Source of the DNA: DASCNA01 sp036011305
Lineage (GTDB): Bacteria; Verrucomicrobiota; Lentisphaeria; Victivallales; GWF2-38-69
Direction of reading: 5' to 3'
Length of the DNA stretch: 63,924 nucleotides
NCBI GenBank assembly: GCA_036011305.1
Contig: DASCNA010000037.1
Coordinates: 1 to 63,924, forward strand
Shown one piece after another: positions 1 to 8,423 of the stretch (the stretch's first letter is position 1; each line of letters begins with the position of its first letter). A program made the translations under genes and the position numbers. Under the pieces are notes generated by a model. It saw nothing but the letters and a program-made list of their open reading frames with translations, searched no databases and had not been told where the DNA came from.

Positions 1-84
1 GTGTTAACAAAGAAAAAGAAAGGAAAGGCAGATGTCCAAAAGCAAAGTGAATGTTTAGAAAGTTATAGTATAATTGAGACTTAA
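1..84 (+). other. Possible C-terminal tail of an upstream gene
   Basis: Reading frame 1 is open from the first base to a TAA at 82-84 and encodes 28 codons. The peptide is lysine-rich at first and ends in IIET. It may be the end of a gene that begins outside the window. No motif is present, and the frame could be open by chance. Confidence 0.2.
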
Positions 85-106
85 AGTAGAATGCATAACA
101 CGTTAG

Positions 107-433
107 CATACATGCATTTCTATTTCGCGACAGCGACTAAATATTGTTTCCTACGGATTTCCAAATAGTGAAACCGGTTATTTTAAAATTATCATAAACT
201 TAGATTTTCATAAGAAAAGTATATTAATTAATGTTATCGATAATGGAATACCATTTAATCTGATTTCGAAATCAGATCCTGATGCCAGTATGTCATTGGA
301 TGAAAGAAAAAATGGAGGATGGGGGATTTTTCTAGTCAAGAGATTCGTCAATGAACTTTCCTATCAAAGAAAAAACGATGAAAACATATTATGCCTAAAA
401 TTTAATAATATCAATTTACTTGCAGCAAATTGA
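107..433 (+). pseudogene. Remnant of an RsbW/SpoIIAB-like anti-sigma-factor kinase (HATPase_c)
   Basis: The frame is open from just after a TAG at 104 to the TGA at 431-433. It has no usable start codon, and the upstream frames contain stops. The translation contains NIVSYGFPN, VIDNGIPFN, ERKNGGWGIFLVKR and a C-terminal SYQRKNDENILCLKF. These match the N-box region, the D-x-G box, the G-rich lid and the final beta strand of the small serine kinases that bind sigma factors or STAS anti-anti-sigma factors. The first third of the domain, with the ATP-site helix, is missing or out of frame. I read it as a 5'-truncated pseudogene. No STAS or SpoIIE partner is visible, though partners could lie upstream of the window. 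Confidence 0.5.
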
Positions 434-656
434 AGAAGTTAAAAGTTTTTAGCTGAAATGAGTAGAGAAATTTTGACCGGCAAAATTAAATTTTATGACA
501 AAGTACTCAAATCATCCGAATAAAATAAAATGCCATAAAACGATGGATTGTACTGAAGGCCATATTTTAAATGCAGACTACATCTATGACAATTTAAATT
601 TACAACATAGTCCTGTTTTTGGGACATGTTAAAAACATTGCCTTATTAATAGATTG

Positions 657-684
657 TTGATAAATGTTAATATATCAATATACT
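657..684 (+). promoter_or_regulatory. Candidate sigma-70 promoter for the GH1 gene
   Basis: TTGATA at 657-662 and TATACT at 679-684 are separated by 16 bases, close to the sigma-70 consensus. They lie about 130 bases upstream of the GH1 start at 815. An imperfect palindrome, TTAATATATCAA, fills the spacer. A perfect relative, TTGATATATCAA, occurs at 6648-6659, so the site could also be an operator. Random AT-rich DNA often yields such matches. The rest of 434-814 shows no gene. Confidence 0.3.
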
Positions 685-814
685 ATTTGATAATATATGT
701 TGCGGTATATTTAAGTAGACTTAATTCAGAAATGCTTTTATAAATATTGGAAATAAAACATAGATAACAACTAAAGTTTATTATTTGTTCAATTGAATAA
801 TATTAAGGTTCAAT

Positions 815-2212
815 ATGTGTTATTATAATTTTCCTAAAGATTTTGTCTGGGGCACAGCTACTGCCAGTTATCAGATAGAAGGTGCCGCAGATGAAGATGG
901 AAGAGGTCTAAGTATCTGGGATACTTTCTGCAATATACCTGGAAAAGTAAAAAATAATGATTCCGGAAAGAATGCCTGTAACCATTATCATCTTTATAAA
1001 AATGATATTCAACTTATGAAAGAGATAGGTCTGAAAGCATATCGTTTTTCAATATCTTGGCCAAGAATATTTCCGGAAGGAGAGGGTAATCACAATCTCA
1101 AAGGAATTGATTTTTATAATAAGCTTATTGATGGATTGCTTGAAGCAGAGATTACTCCTTATGTAACTTTATTTCACTGGGATTTACCTCAGAATCTTGA
1201 AGATAAATATGGTGGATGGAGAAGTAAAGAAGTTTCTAAACTATTTGGCGATTACTCTGCCTTTATTGCAGAAAAATTTTCGGATAGAGTTGAGAACTGG
1301 TTTACTATTAATGAAATTAGGGGTTTCACTTCACACTCATTCCGCTTAGGTAGACATGCACCTGGCAAAATAGAACCTGAGAAAGTAGTTAACCAAACAA
1401 TACATAATGCTCTTCTTGGGCACGGACTTGCAGTAAATGCAATTAGAGCCCATGCTAAACTTAAACCTAATATTGGTATTGTTGAAAATTTTGATACCAC
1501 TTGGCCTGTAATAGACACAGAAGAAAATATAATAGCGGCAAAAACAGCATGGAAACATTTGAATGACTTTATTCTTTTTCCTCTGTTTAGAGGAAAATAT
1601 GATGAAATATATCTGAGTAGAGTTGGTGGTGATGTTCCTGCATACACGGATGTGGAAATGAAAATAATTTCTACCCCATGTGATTTTATAGGTTATAATT
1701 ATTATGCCGGTGCTCCTGTAAGAGCAAGAATATTCCCCAAAGAATCTTCAGATAAACTTAAAATGAACGGCATAGAAATTGATGATTCAACATATGAAAT
1801 ATTAGAATATTCAGAAGATTTCCCGAGAACTTACTTAAAGTGGCCAATTACTCCTAAATCATTATATTATGCACTGAAGTGGAGCAAGGAGGAATTTGGA
1901 GATATTCCAATTTATATAACTGAGAATGGAATGGCGGGCGAGGATAAAGAAACTGAAAATAGAGAGGTAATTGATTTAAGCCGGATTGAATATATCAGGG
2001 AACATTTAGAGATGCTTCATAAGGCTATTCAGGCTGGTTGTAATATCAAAGGTTATTTTCTATGGTCTCTTATGGATAACTTTGAGTGGTCACATGGATA
2101 CAGTCAGAGATTCGGCATTTTCAAAGTTAATTATTCAACCTTTGAAAGATATCTGAAATATAGCGGCGAATATTATAAAAATATTATAAAAGAAAACTCA
2201 TTAGGTTACTGA
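815..2212 (+). CDS. Beta-glucosidase-type glycoside hydrolase, family GH1
   Basis: This is a cytoplasmic GH1 retaining glycosidase of 465 residues, a normal length for the family. It opens with the family signature FPKDFVWGTATASYQIEGA. The acid/base glutamate is E167 in TINEI, and the nucleophile is E370 in YITENG. The sugar-binding motif near the end, MDNFEWSHGYSQRFG, resembles beta-glucosidases rather than 6-phospho-beta-glucosidases, so unphosphorylated beta-glucosides or related disaccharides are the likely substrates. There is no signal peptide. The residue after the acid/base Glu is Ile rather than the usual Pro, which is tolerated in the family. The gene appears monocistronic, with a candidate promoter at 657-684. 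The exact sugar specificity cannot be read from the sequence. Confidence 0.93.
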   Translation: MCYYNFPKDFVWGTATASYQIEGAADEDGRGLSIWDTFCNIPGKVKNNDSGKNACNHYHLYKNDIQLMKEIGLKAYRFSISWPRIFPEGEGNHNLKGIDFYNKLIDGLLEAEITPYVTLFHWDLPQNLEDKYGGWRSKEVSKLFGDYSAFIAEKFSDRVENWFTINEIRGFTSHSFRLGRHAPGKIEPEKVVNQTIHNALLGHGLAVNAIRAHAKLKPNIGIVENFDTTWPVIDTEENIIAAKTAWKHLNDFILFPLFRGKYDEIYLSRVGGDVPAYTDVEMKIISTPCDFIGYNYYAGAPVRARIFPKESSDKLKMNGIEIDDSTYEILEYSEDFPRTYLKWPITPKSLYYALKWSKEEFGDIPIYITENGMAGEDKETENREVIDLSRIEYIREHLEMLHKAIQAGCNIKGYFLWSLMDNFEWSHGYSQRFGIFKVNYSTFERYLKYSGEYYKNIIKENSLGY

Positions 2213-2358
2213 TTCAAATTATTTTATACTTTTCATTATTCTATCTGATTTGTGCGAGCAGCATGTCAATAATATTTTTAAGTAAGTTTTTAGTGTAATT
2301 CTGGTACAGCCAGATTACTGATTATATGGGGGAGCGTAAATAGAAGTTCATTAGAAAA

Positions 2359-2383
2359 AATGCCACCTGATTTAGGCGGCATT
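2359..2383 (-). terminator. Rho-independent terminator between convergent genes
   Basis: AATGCCACC and GGCGGCATT form a 9-bp stem with one A-C mismatch around a 7-base loop. On the minus strand the hairpin is followed by six T residues, so it best serves the glycosyltransferase gene that ends at 2398. It may also stop transcripts of the GH1 gene. Confidence 0.65.
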
Positions 2384-2397
2384 ATAATAAGTTTTAT

Positions 2398-3951
2398 TTA
2401 TCCTTTTGGAATTATAGCTGTAAGTTCATGTTTCAGCTTATTATTATTGAACCATCGGTCTGAATAGACTCTTTGAGATTTAATAATAATATATTTATCT
2501 TTAGGTAGTGTGGGTTCAAGATATTTAAAATACATCTGCTGAACAATAAGGATGTCATTCTTATTCTTTTCTAATTTGGTTGGAAAACTTTTCAGATAAG
2601 ATTCTTTAGTTACAGGTCCTTTTACTTTCAGTTTAATACTTGTCGGAAGATACGGGCTTCCTAAATAAAACATAACATCTCTTGGTGAATCTGTTTCTCT
2701 AGTGCTGAGAAAAACTATTTTCCAGTTTTTCCAGGGTTGTATTTTTACTGCCGCCGCTCTTGTTTGACTTGAGAACATTGAATTTCCACCATCCATATCA
2801 CCAACAGCCAGCATTATATCTGAGATTAGAACGGTTAACAAAGCAAGCAGCATTAACCCTGCTATGACATTTTTAAGGATTTTAATTTTATCAAAATAAA
2901 TATTGACCCAGTCAGCACCAATAAGGATCGCAAATGGAACAAGTGGTAATACATAATAACTTCTTCTAGAACTAGAACATGATAAAAATATAAAACCTAA
3001 AACCAATGCTATAATATAATATTTTGTTCCCCAGTTTGTAGATTTCCATTTTTTTATACCATAATATAATCCGGGTATTGTGCATATTATCCACGGAGCT
3101 GAATAAAGAGGTAGATACATTAAATATGTATAAATAGGGCCTTTGTGATCAAAAGCATCGAAATAACGGACTACATTTTCTCTAAAAACTTCATATAATC
3201 CGCTTTGCTCATAATGAACAGTATGATCTGTTACACGGGAAATGATGAATGGAGCAGCATAAATTCCTATATTTATTATTAATGCAATAAACATTTTCCA
3301 TTTGAGATGTTTAATCCAGTGGTTTTTGGGAATTTCATAAGGGAATAAAAATATTGCAATCATTACTGGTGCAATTAAACCTTTACAAAGTGCGGAGAGA
3401 GCACAGAGCAGAAAAAATATAAAATAGAAGCCAAATGTTGGATTATCTTTCTTTTTTATATACCATAATACTGCAATAAGAATACCAGCCATATTGAGCA
3501 TGTCTGCACTAGCCTGTCTTGCCCAAAAAACAAAGAACCATGTACTTGTCATCATCCAGGCAGCAATAATACCTGTTCTTCTGCCGGATAAATGATCTGC
3601 TATTTTATATGTGCACCAGATTGCTAAGAGCCCCGATAAAACGCCTGGAAAACGGAGTGCCCATCTGCCGAAAGAAAAAATATAGGAAAAACCTAGAATA
3701 AGCCAGTATGACAATAATGGTTTGTCGTAATAATTTACATTATCCAAGTATGGATGAAAATAATCGTGTCTGATGATCATCTGCTGACAAATGTTTGCCC
3801 AGCGGGACTCACCTGTCCATAATTCTTTTACTCCAAGCATCAGGAGCATAATTATTATTGATGCAAATATTAAGTACCACGGACTAAAGTTTTCTCCCCA
3901 CAAATAACTTGATGCTTTCTTAAGAAATTTATTGTCATCAAATTTATACAT
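2398..3951 (-). CDS. GT39/ArnT-like membrane glycosyltransferase
   Basis: This 517-residue integral membrane protein has about ten to twelve hydrophobic segments and belongs to the PMT/ArnT-like superfamily (GT-C fold). The first segment is followed by a loop containing E48-S-R50 and then Y-DKPLLSYW around residue 76. This is where ArnT-type enzymes carry the conserved acidic residue and a DKPP-like motif. A soluble C-terminal part of about 120 residues follows the last helix. Such enzymes use polyprenyl-phosphate sugars to glycosylate lipid A, proteins or other envelope acceptors on the periplasmic face. No lipid-A modification genes sit nearby, so the acceptor is unknown. It is transcribed alone and convergent with the GH1 gene. 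Confidence 0.85.
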   Translation of the reverse strand: MYKFDDNKFLKKASSYLWGENFSPWYLIFASIIIMLLMLGVKELWTGESRWANICQQMIIRHDYFHPYLDNVNYYDKPLLSYWLILGFSYIFSFGRWALRFPGVLSGLLAIWCTYKIADHLSGRRTGIIAAWMMTSTWFFVFWARQASADMLNMAGILIAVLWYIKKKDNPTFGFYFIFFLLCALSALCKGLIAPVMIAIFLFPYEIPKNHWIKHLKWKMFIALIINIGIYAAPFIISRVTDHTVHYEQSGLYEVFRENVVRYFDAFDHKGPIYTYLMYLPLYSAPWIICTIPGLYYGIKKWKSTNWGTKYYIIALVLGFIFLSCSSSRRSYYVLPLVPFAILIGADWVNIYFDKIKILKNVIAGLMLLALLTVLISDIMLAVGDMDGGNSMFSSQTRAAAVKIQPWKNWKIVFLSTRETDSPRDVMFYLGSPYLPTSIKLKVKGPVTKESYLKSFPTKLEKNKNDILIVQQMYFKYLEPTLPKDKYIIIKSQRVYSDRWFNNNKLKHELTAIIPKG

Positions 3952-4372
3952 ATTATTTTACCTGTTTTTGGTTTATAAATTACTTTTTTTTATTTTTTGA
4001 AGTATACAAGAAAATACACATTTGTTGTGTACTTATAATTAATATTTTAACGGATATTGATAAATATATAAGAGATCTATTATTGGTTATTTTAAAAAAT
4101 GATTTTATTCTACCTTTTTTTCTGTTAATATCAAGAATTAAAATATTTATAGTTTAGAATTTATATTGAAGTTTATTTATAAGGTTTTTAATAAATAAAT
4201 GATGATTTATAATTCATTACACTATGCTAATGTACTAATTATTTTTATTATTAGCCCAATAAACATTTATAAAGAGAGAAAAATAAGGAAAAAAACTTTC
4301 AAAAACAGAATATCTTAACTGTAAAAATTGTGGTTCCTTACATAAAAATTATTAAGAATTGTACATATATAT
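3952..4372. other. Intergenic region between divergent genes
   Basis: About 420 very AT-rich bases separate the divergent glycosyltransferase and MHS transporter genes and should hold both promoters. I see no convincing ORF, hairpin or operator in it. Confidence 0.4.
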
Positions 4373-5668
4373 ATGCAAAATAAATTATTTAAAATTATTT
4401 TTTTGTCGATGCTTGGTGAAGTCATTGAGTTCTATGATTTCAGTATATTTGCTTTTCTCGCAACAATGTTAGCAAATGTTTTTTTTACTGGTTCACCTTT
4501 TTTTAAATTAATAGCGACATTTTCTGTTTTTGCTACAGCATACATTGCAAGGCCTATTGGAGGTATTATTATTTCCCACTATGGTGATAGGTACGGCAGG
4601 AAAAACGTTTTCATTATATCGATTATAATTACAGGGGTATCTACATTTTGCATAGCTCTTCTTCCTACATACAAAGACTTTGGGATTTTAGCCCCAATAT
4701 TACTTATCGCCCTAAGATTAATACAGGGACTTTCGTTAGGAGGTGAATTGCCGGGTGCTGTAACTTTTGTTTATGAACATGCTCCTGAGAAAAAAAGACC
4801 ATTCGCTACATCATTAATCTATTCAGGTGTCGGGTATGGAGTTCTTCTTGCATCTTCTGTTATATGGTTACTGTCGTTTACATTATCTACTCAGCAAATG
4901 AATATCTTTGGATGGAGAATTGCTTTTGCCATTGGAGGTATACTTGCTTTACTTGGTGCCTGGATGAGAGTTGCCTTAGCAGAAACCCCAGCATTTAATG
5001 AAATTGTTGAGAAAAATGGAACATTAAAATTTCCATTTTGGAACTTTATATGTAATTATTTTTATGTATTTTGTAAATGTATAGGCTTACTTTTTATATC
5101 TCTTCCTGGACCTGTTATTTTTATGTCACTGCCACCTTTACTTGTTTTCAAATATCATCTTATTTTTGAAAAATTGTTATTTATAAATACAATTGGTTTG
5201 TTAATAGTTTCAACATGTATTTTCTTATTTGGATACTGCATTCATAAATTTAATCTTAATCCAATAAAATTTTTTATTTTAGGAACATCATTGTTAATAA
5301 TATTTGCTATTCCTATTTTTTATTTAATAAATAGCAGGAATTATACTTTAATATTATTTGCAGTTATAATATTTGCTGTAGTTAATGCAATTTATTGTTC
5401 AAGTCTATATTTTATTGTAGCTAAGCAGTTTCCTGTTGAAATACGATATACAAGCCTGGCTGTAACTCTTAATATAGGAACAATAGTTTCTACCGGGTTA
5501 GTGCCGTTATTAACTGCATTGACACTGCAATATTTTAATTCACTCTATTCTCTTAGCGGGATAATAATATTAACATCATTGATAGCGTTATTGGCAGCAC
5601 TTTTTATTAAAAAAGGTACTATGGTAAAAATTAAAAAAGAAGACTCTGAATATTTTCAATTTAGGTAG
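4373..5668 (+). CDS. MFS transporter, metabolite:H+ symporter (MHS) family
   Basis: This is a 12-helix inner-membrane symporter of 431 residues, as usual for the family. It starts with the MHS hallmark LGEVIEFYDFSIFAFLA in helix 1. The loop 2-3 signature GDRYGRK is at residues 71-77, and RLIQGLSLGGE follows in helix 4. MHS members take up organic acids, osmolytes or amino acids such as alpha-ketoglutarate, proline/betaine, citrate and shikimate. A 2-hydroxyacid dehydrogenase gene begins only 3 bases after the stop, so the two are surely co-transcribed. An organic acid that the dehydrogenase handles is the most economical substrate, but that is inference. Confidence 0.88.
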   Translation: MQNKLFKIIFLSMLGEVIEFYDFSIFAFLATMLANVFFTGSPFFKLIATFSVFATAYIARPIGGIIISHYGDRYGRKNVFIISIIITGVSTFCIALLPTYKDFGILAPILLIALRLIQGLSLGGELPGAVTFVYEHAPEKKRPFATSLIYSGVGYGVLLASSVIWLLSFTLSTQQMNIFGWRIAFAIGGILALLGAWMRVALAETPAFNEIVEKNGTLKFPFWNFICNYFYVFCKCIGLLFISLPGPVIFMSLPPLLVFKYHLIFEKLLFINTIGLLIVSTCIFLFGYCIHKFNLNPIKFFILGTSLLIIFAIPIFYLINSRNYTLILFAVIIFAVVNAIYCSSLYFIVAKQFPVEIRYTSLAVTLNIGTIVSTGLVPLLTALTLQYFNSLYSLSGIIILTSLIALLAALFIKKGTMVKIKKEDSEYFQFR

Positions 5669-5671
5669 AGA

Positions 5672-6577
5672 ATGTGTAATGTTAAAATAATTTGTGAACC
5701 TTTTCTTGAAGACTGTCGAGTTAAAATACTCGAGAATGAATATGGTGTTAAAATTTACAGGACCAGTCTAAAACCACCTCTTACAAATGAAGCTCTGGCT
5801 GAAAGAATAAATTCAGCTAAAGCTATTATAATAAATGTAAATACTCCAATTAATAAAAATTTACTTAAGAAATGTAATAATCTTAAAAGAATTATATCTT
5901 TTTCCTCAGGTATTAATCACATAGATATTGAAGCATGCCAAAAGAATGATATCGAAATAGTTTACTGTAAGTCATATTGCGCAACATCTATAGCAGAAAA
6001 AATAATGGGTTATATTTTGATGGCAAAAAATAGATTTATTCCAGCAGTTTTATCTGTAAAGAATGGTGAATGGAATCAGAATTTCCAGGGAAGTGAGTTG
6101 TTTGATAAAACTATCTGTGTTTTTGGTGTAGGTGAAATAGGGGAAAAGGTTGTCAGCTTATGTAAAGCTTTTGGAATGCATGTAATTTGTATTAATTCCA
6201 AAAGCAGTGCAAATGATATTGAATATGGACTGGGGAAAGCAGATATAATCAACTTAAACATGCCTCTAAATAATAAAACTAAACATTTTTTAAATGAAGA
6301 TAGGCTTAAATTAGTAAAAAATAATGTTTTAATTGTAAATACTTCAAGAGGAGGCATTATTAATGAAAAGGCATTATTTGATTTTTTAATAGTTAATCGA
6401 AAAGCTACGGCTGTATTAGATGTATTAGAAAAAGAACCTTTAACTGATAACCCGCTTTCAGATTTAGAGAATGTGATTATTACACCCCATATAGCTTGGA
6501 ATTCAGATGAATCATGTCGAAAGTTGAAAAACTTTATTTTTAATGAGGCAATAAGAGCATGTGAGGATTTCTCATAA
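5672..6577 (+). CDS. D-isomer-specific 2-hydroxyacid dehydrogenase
   Basis: This is a 301-residue NAD(P)-dependent oxidoreductase that interconverts 2-oxo acids and D-2-hydroxy acids. The Rossmann motif FGVGEIGEKV is at 151-160. The substrate and catalytic arginine R226 lies in NTSRGGIINE, and the ELKEP-type segment appears as VLEKEP at 251-256. The catalytic histidine is H273 in TPHIAW. The position after beta-2 carries Asn-Ser-Lys rather than a clear Asp, so cofactor preference is uncertain. It is translated 3 bases after the MHS transporter stop, which suggests uptake and reduction or oxidation of the same acid. Glycerate, lactate and phosphoglycerate-like substrates are all possible. The family is sure, the substrate is not. 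Confidence 0.88.
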   Translation: MCNVKIICEPFLEDCRVKILENEYGVKIYRTSLKPPLTNEALAERINSAKAIIINVNTPINKNLLKKCNNLKRIISFSSGINHIDIEACQKNDIEIVYCKSYCATSIAEKIMGYILMAKNRFIPAVLSVKNGEWNQNFQGSELFDKTICVFGVGEIGEKVVSLCKAFGMHVICINSKSSANDIEYGLGKADIINLNMPLNNKTKHFLNEDRLKLVKNNVLIVNTSRGGIINEKALFDFLIVNRKATAVLDVLEKEPLTDNPLSDLENVIITPHIAWNSDESCRKLKNFIFNEAIRACEDFS

Positions 6578-6828
6578 TCCTATAATTTAATCTGCTTCTT
6601 CGTATATATTAGTAAAAAAAATCTTCCTCGCCATACATTTATTCTTGTTGATATATCAATATGTTATGTATGTTTTGTCTGCAAATTACATAAAAAAAAC
6701 AAAACAGTAGACATGGTCTACATTCTATCGGGAAAAAATAATTTTATAATATTAGAAAAAGAAAAAGATTAAGTTACTATTGCAGCATGTTACATAAAAT
6801 ATTACATCTCAAAAAAAATAATAAATCA

Positions 6829-6926
6829 TGGGAAATATAGAGTGAGAAACATTTTCTGCAATGAAAAAATTTTATTGTCATTGTGAGAATATCTTCATTA
6901 ATATTTTTTTAAATTAAAGTGAATTT
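6829..6926 (+). repeat. Truncated duplicate of the GH18 gene start and leader
   Basis: This stretch closely matches 7168-7265, which holds the ribosome-binding region and signal-peptide coding start of the GH18 gene. Both share GGAAATATA-AGTGAGAAA and the run up to TTCATTAAT. The copy starts GTG at 6842 and reads MRNIFCNEKILLSL, against MRNIFSKEKIVLSM in the intact gene, then stops at TGA 6884-6886. I read it as the relic of a tandem duplication that lost its body. Elsewhere in 6578-7180 there is a palindrome, TTGATATATCAA (6648-6659), and a 7-bp hairpin (7009-7030) that precedes a T-rich run only on the minus strand. No intact gene is present. Confidence 0.6.
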
Positions 6927-7180
6927 AGTTTTTTTTTTGAATAAATTAAAACAAACGTTGTAATGAAACAAATGTTAGAATTATTTGAAGGAGTAAAATA
7001 AAAATCGGACAATCCTTTTGATGGGATTGTTGAAAAACAAACATTCGGCTTGTCATTATGCTTAACCAAATTAAGGAGATTATTCTATAAGTATTTTTTA
7101 TCATATTTATATACGCTAGATGCACATAATGTGAATATTACAAAGAAAATGAAAGACTAATAAAACAAAGGAAATATAAA

Positions 7181-8068
7181 GTGAGAAATATTTTTTCAAA
7201 GGAAAAAATTGTATTGTCAATGGTGGTAGCAGTTTCATTAATTTTATGTTCAAACCTAAGTGCTTTTAGTTTTGTAGCATGCCCGGAAAGTAATGAGACA
7301 CCTCTAACAGATGTTGGATTATATCAGGTCGAATCAAATCAGAATCCTAATCAGGCATTTTTCAGTTCAGCCATTCTTTTTGCAGCAAATATACATGGCT
7401 CAATAGATAATCCTACAGTTTATTACAACACCGCTGATCAAGCTATATTGAACTCAGGTCAAATAGCAGAGCTAAAAGCAAAAAATATCAATTCACAGAT
7501 ATGCTATATGCCAGATCATCAAGCTGCTGGGTGGTCATCTCTTGTTTCACCACAAGCGGCAGAGCAACTTGCAAATGAAATGGTGAATGATGTTGTAAAA
7601 TACGGAGCGGACGGCATTAATATAGATAATGAATGGTGCTCTGGAGCATCAAATGATTATTCAATGACAATGATTGCATATTATATAAAAAATAATCCTA
7701 ATTTCAGGGGAAAGATTTTAACAATAAATTTAACCGGTACTTCTCTGCTAAACGAAACTTGGACTCCTCCAGGGCAAACAAAACCAGTCGTGTTGAAAGA
7801 CTACATTGATGATGTTTATTCAATGAATTATGGTGAAGGCGCAGACTCACTTCAGCAGTACGTTAATGCTGGTATTTCAAAAAATAATGTTTATCTAGGA
7901 GTAGAGGCCGGAGATCAAAATGTTTCTACAGATGTTAAGGATCTTATAAATGATGGATACGGAGGAATGATGATGTATGATATTGATGATTCTAGTGGTT
8001 CAGGGGATTCAACTCAATGGATACAGACTGCCGGCAGTGCTGCGGGAATGAATGTAATAAAAACTTAA
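7181..8068 (+). CDS. Secreted GH18 endo-beta-N-acetylglucosaminidase-like protein
   Basis: This is a 295-residue exported protein with a GTG start and an N-terminal signal peptide (about residues 1-29; basic MRNIFSKEK, then a hydrophobic core). The strand motif GADGINIDNEW places D144, N147, D149 and E151 on the GH18 D-x-x-D-x-D-x-E pattern. E151 would be the acid and D149 would orient the substrate acetamido group. The first inner Asp is Asn here. The pattern and the compact barrel resemble EndoH-type endoglycosidases, which cut the chitobiose core of N-glycans, more than chitinases. A host-glycan or glycoprotein substrate is plausible for a gut or tissue associate. A partial copy of its start lies 340 bases upstream, so the locus has been duplicated. 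Confidence 0.78.
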   Translation: MRNIFSKEKIVLSMVVAVSLILCSNLSAFSFVACPESNETPLTDVGLYQVESNQNPNQAFFSSAILFAANIHGSIDNPTVYYNTADQAILNSGQIAELKAKNINSQICYMPDHQAAGWSSLVSPQAAEQLANEMVNDVVKYGADGINIDNEWCSGASNDYSMTMIAYYIKNNPNFRGKILTINLTGTSLLNETWTPPGQTKPVVLKDYIDDVYSMNYGEGADSLQQYVNAGISKNNVYLGVEAGDQNVSTDVKDLINDGYGGMMMYDIDDSSGSGDSTQWIQTAGSAAGMNVIKT

Positions 8069-8084
8069 AAGTTAAATAATGTTA

Positions 8085-8121
8085 TGCTTGGTATCTTTGA
8101 TTCTTATTGAGATGCCGAGCA
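8085..8121 (+). terminator. Long hairpin after the GH18 gene
   Basis: TGCTTGGTATCT (8085-8096) pairs with AGATGCCGAGCA (8110-8121) over 12 bp, including two G-U pairs, with a 13-base loop. It begins 17 bases after the GH18 stop. No U-tract follows, so it may act as an mRNA 3'-end stabiliser or weak terminator rather than a classical intrinsic terminator. Confidence 0.5.
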
Positions 8122-8238
8122 GAGCAATAAAGTATAAAGCATATAATAATTTGACAGCTCAGTTTGCATAACTAGTGTCCGATTGAAATAATGACAATGA
8201 AATGAGGATAATTAAAGTTCATGAAAAAGGAGAGAAAT

Positions 8239-8313
8239 ATGGGAAAGTTAATAAAAAAAATGGTTAGTCCGTTAATCCCAGAATTTGCAGTAGAGAAAAT
8301 GATTACGTTTTAG
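8239..8313 (+). CDS. Putative 24-residue peptide
   Basis: An ATG at 8239 follows AAAAGGAG with ideal spacing (GGAG ends 5 bases before the start). It opens a 24-codon frame ending at TAG 8311-8313. The peptide begins MGKLIKKM, continues with a hydrophobic and proline-containing middle, and ends in EKMITF. It is cationic at the front and could form an amphipathic helix. A second in-frame ATG at 8221 has no ribosome-binding site. The frame lies between the GH18 gene and the transposase, possibly within the insertion element. I do not recognise a family. The strong ribosome-binding site is the main reason to list it. Confidence 0.35.
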   Translation: MGKLIKKMVSPLIPEFAVEKMITF

Positions 8314-8423
8314 CGTAGGCTTTTTTGCTGCTAAATTTTTAATAAATTTTTTATTTTTATTTCAGGTTATTTTTTCATATCATCTCCATGTAAATATGTA
8401 AAATAGAACGTTAATTATGGATG

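Noticed and set aside
7009..7030. Hairpin ACAATCC...GGATTGT as a terminator
   Set aside because: The T-rich run follows only on the minus strand, where no gene is present to terminate.
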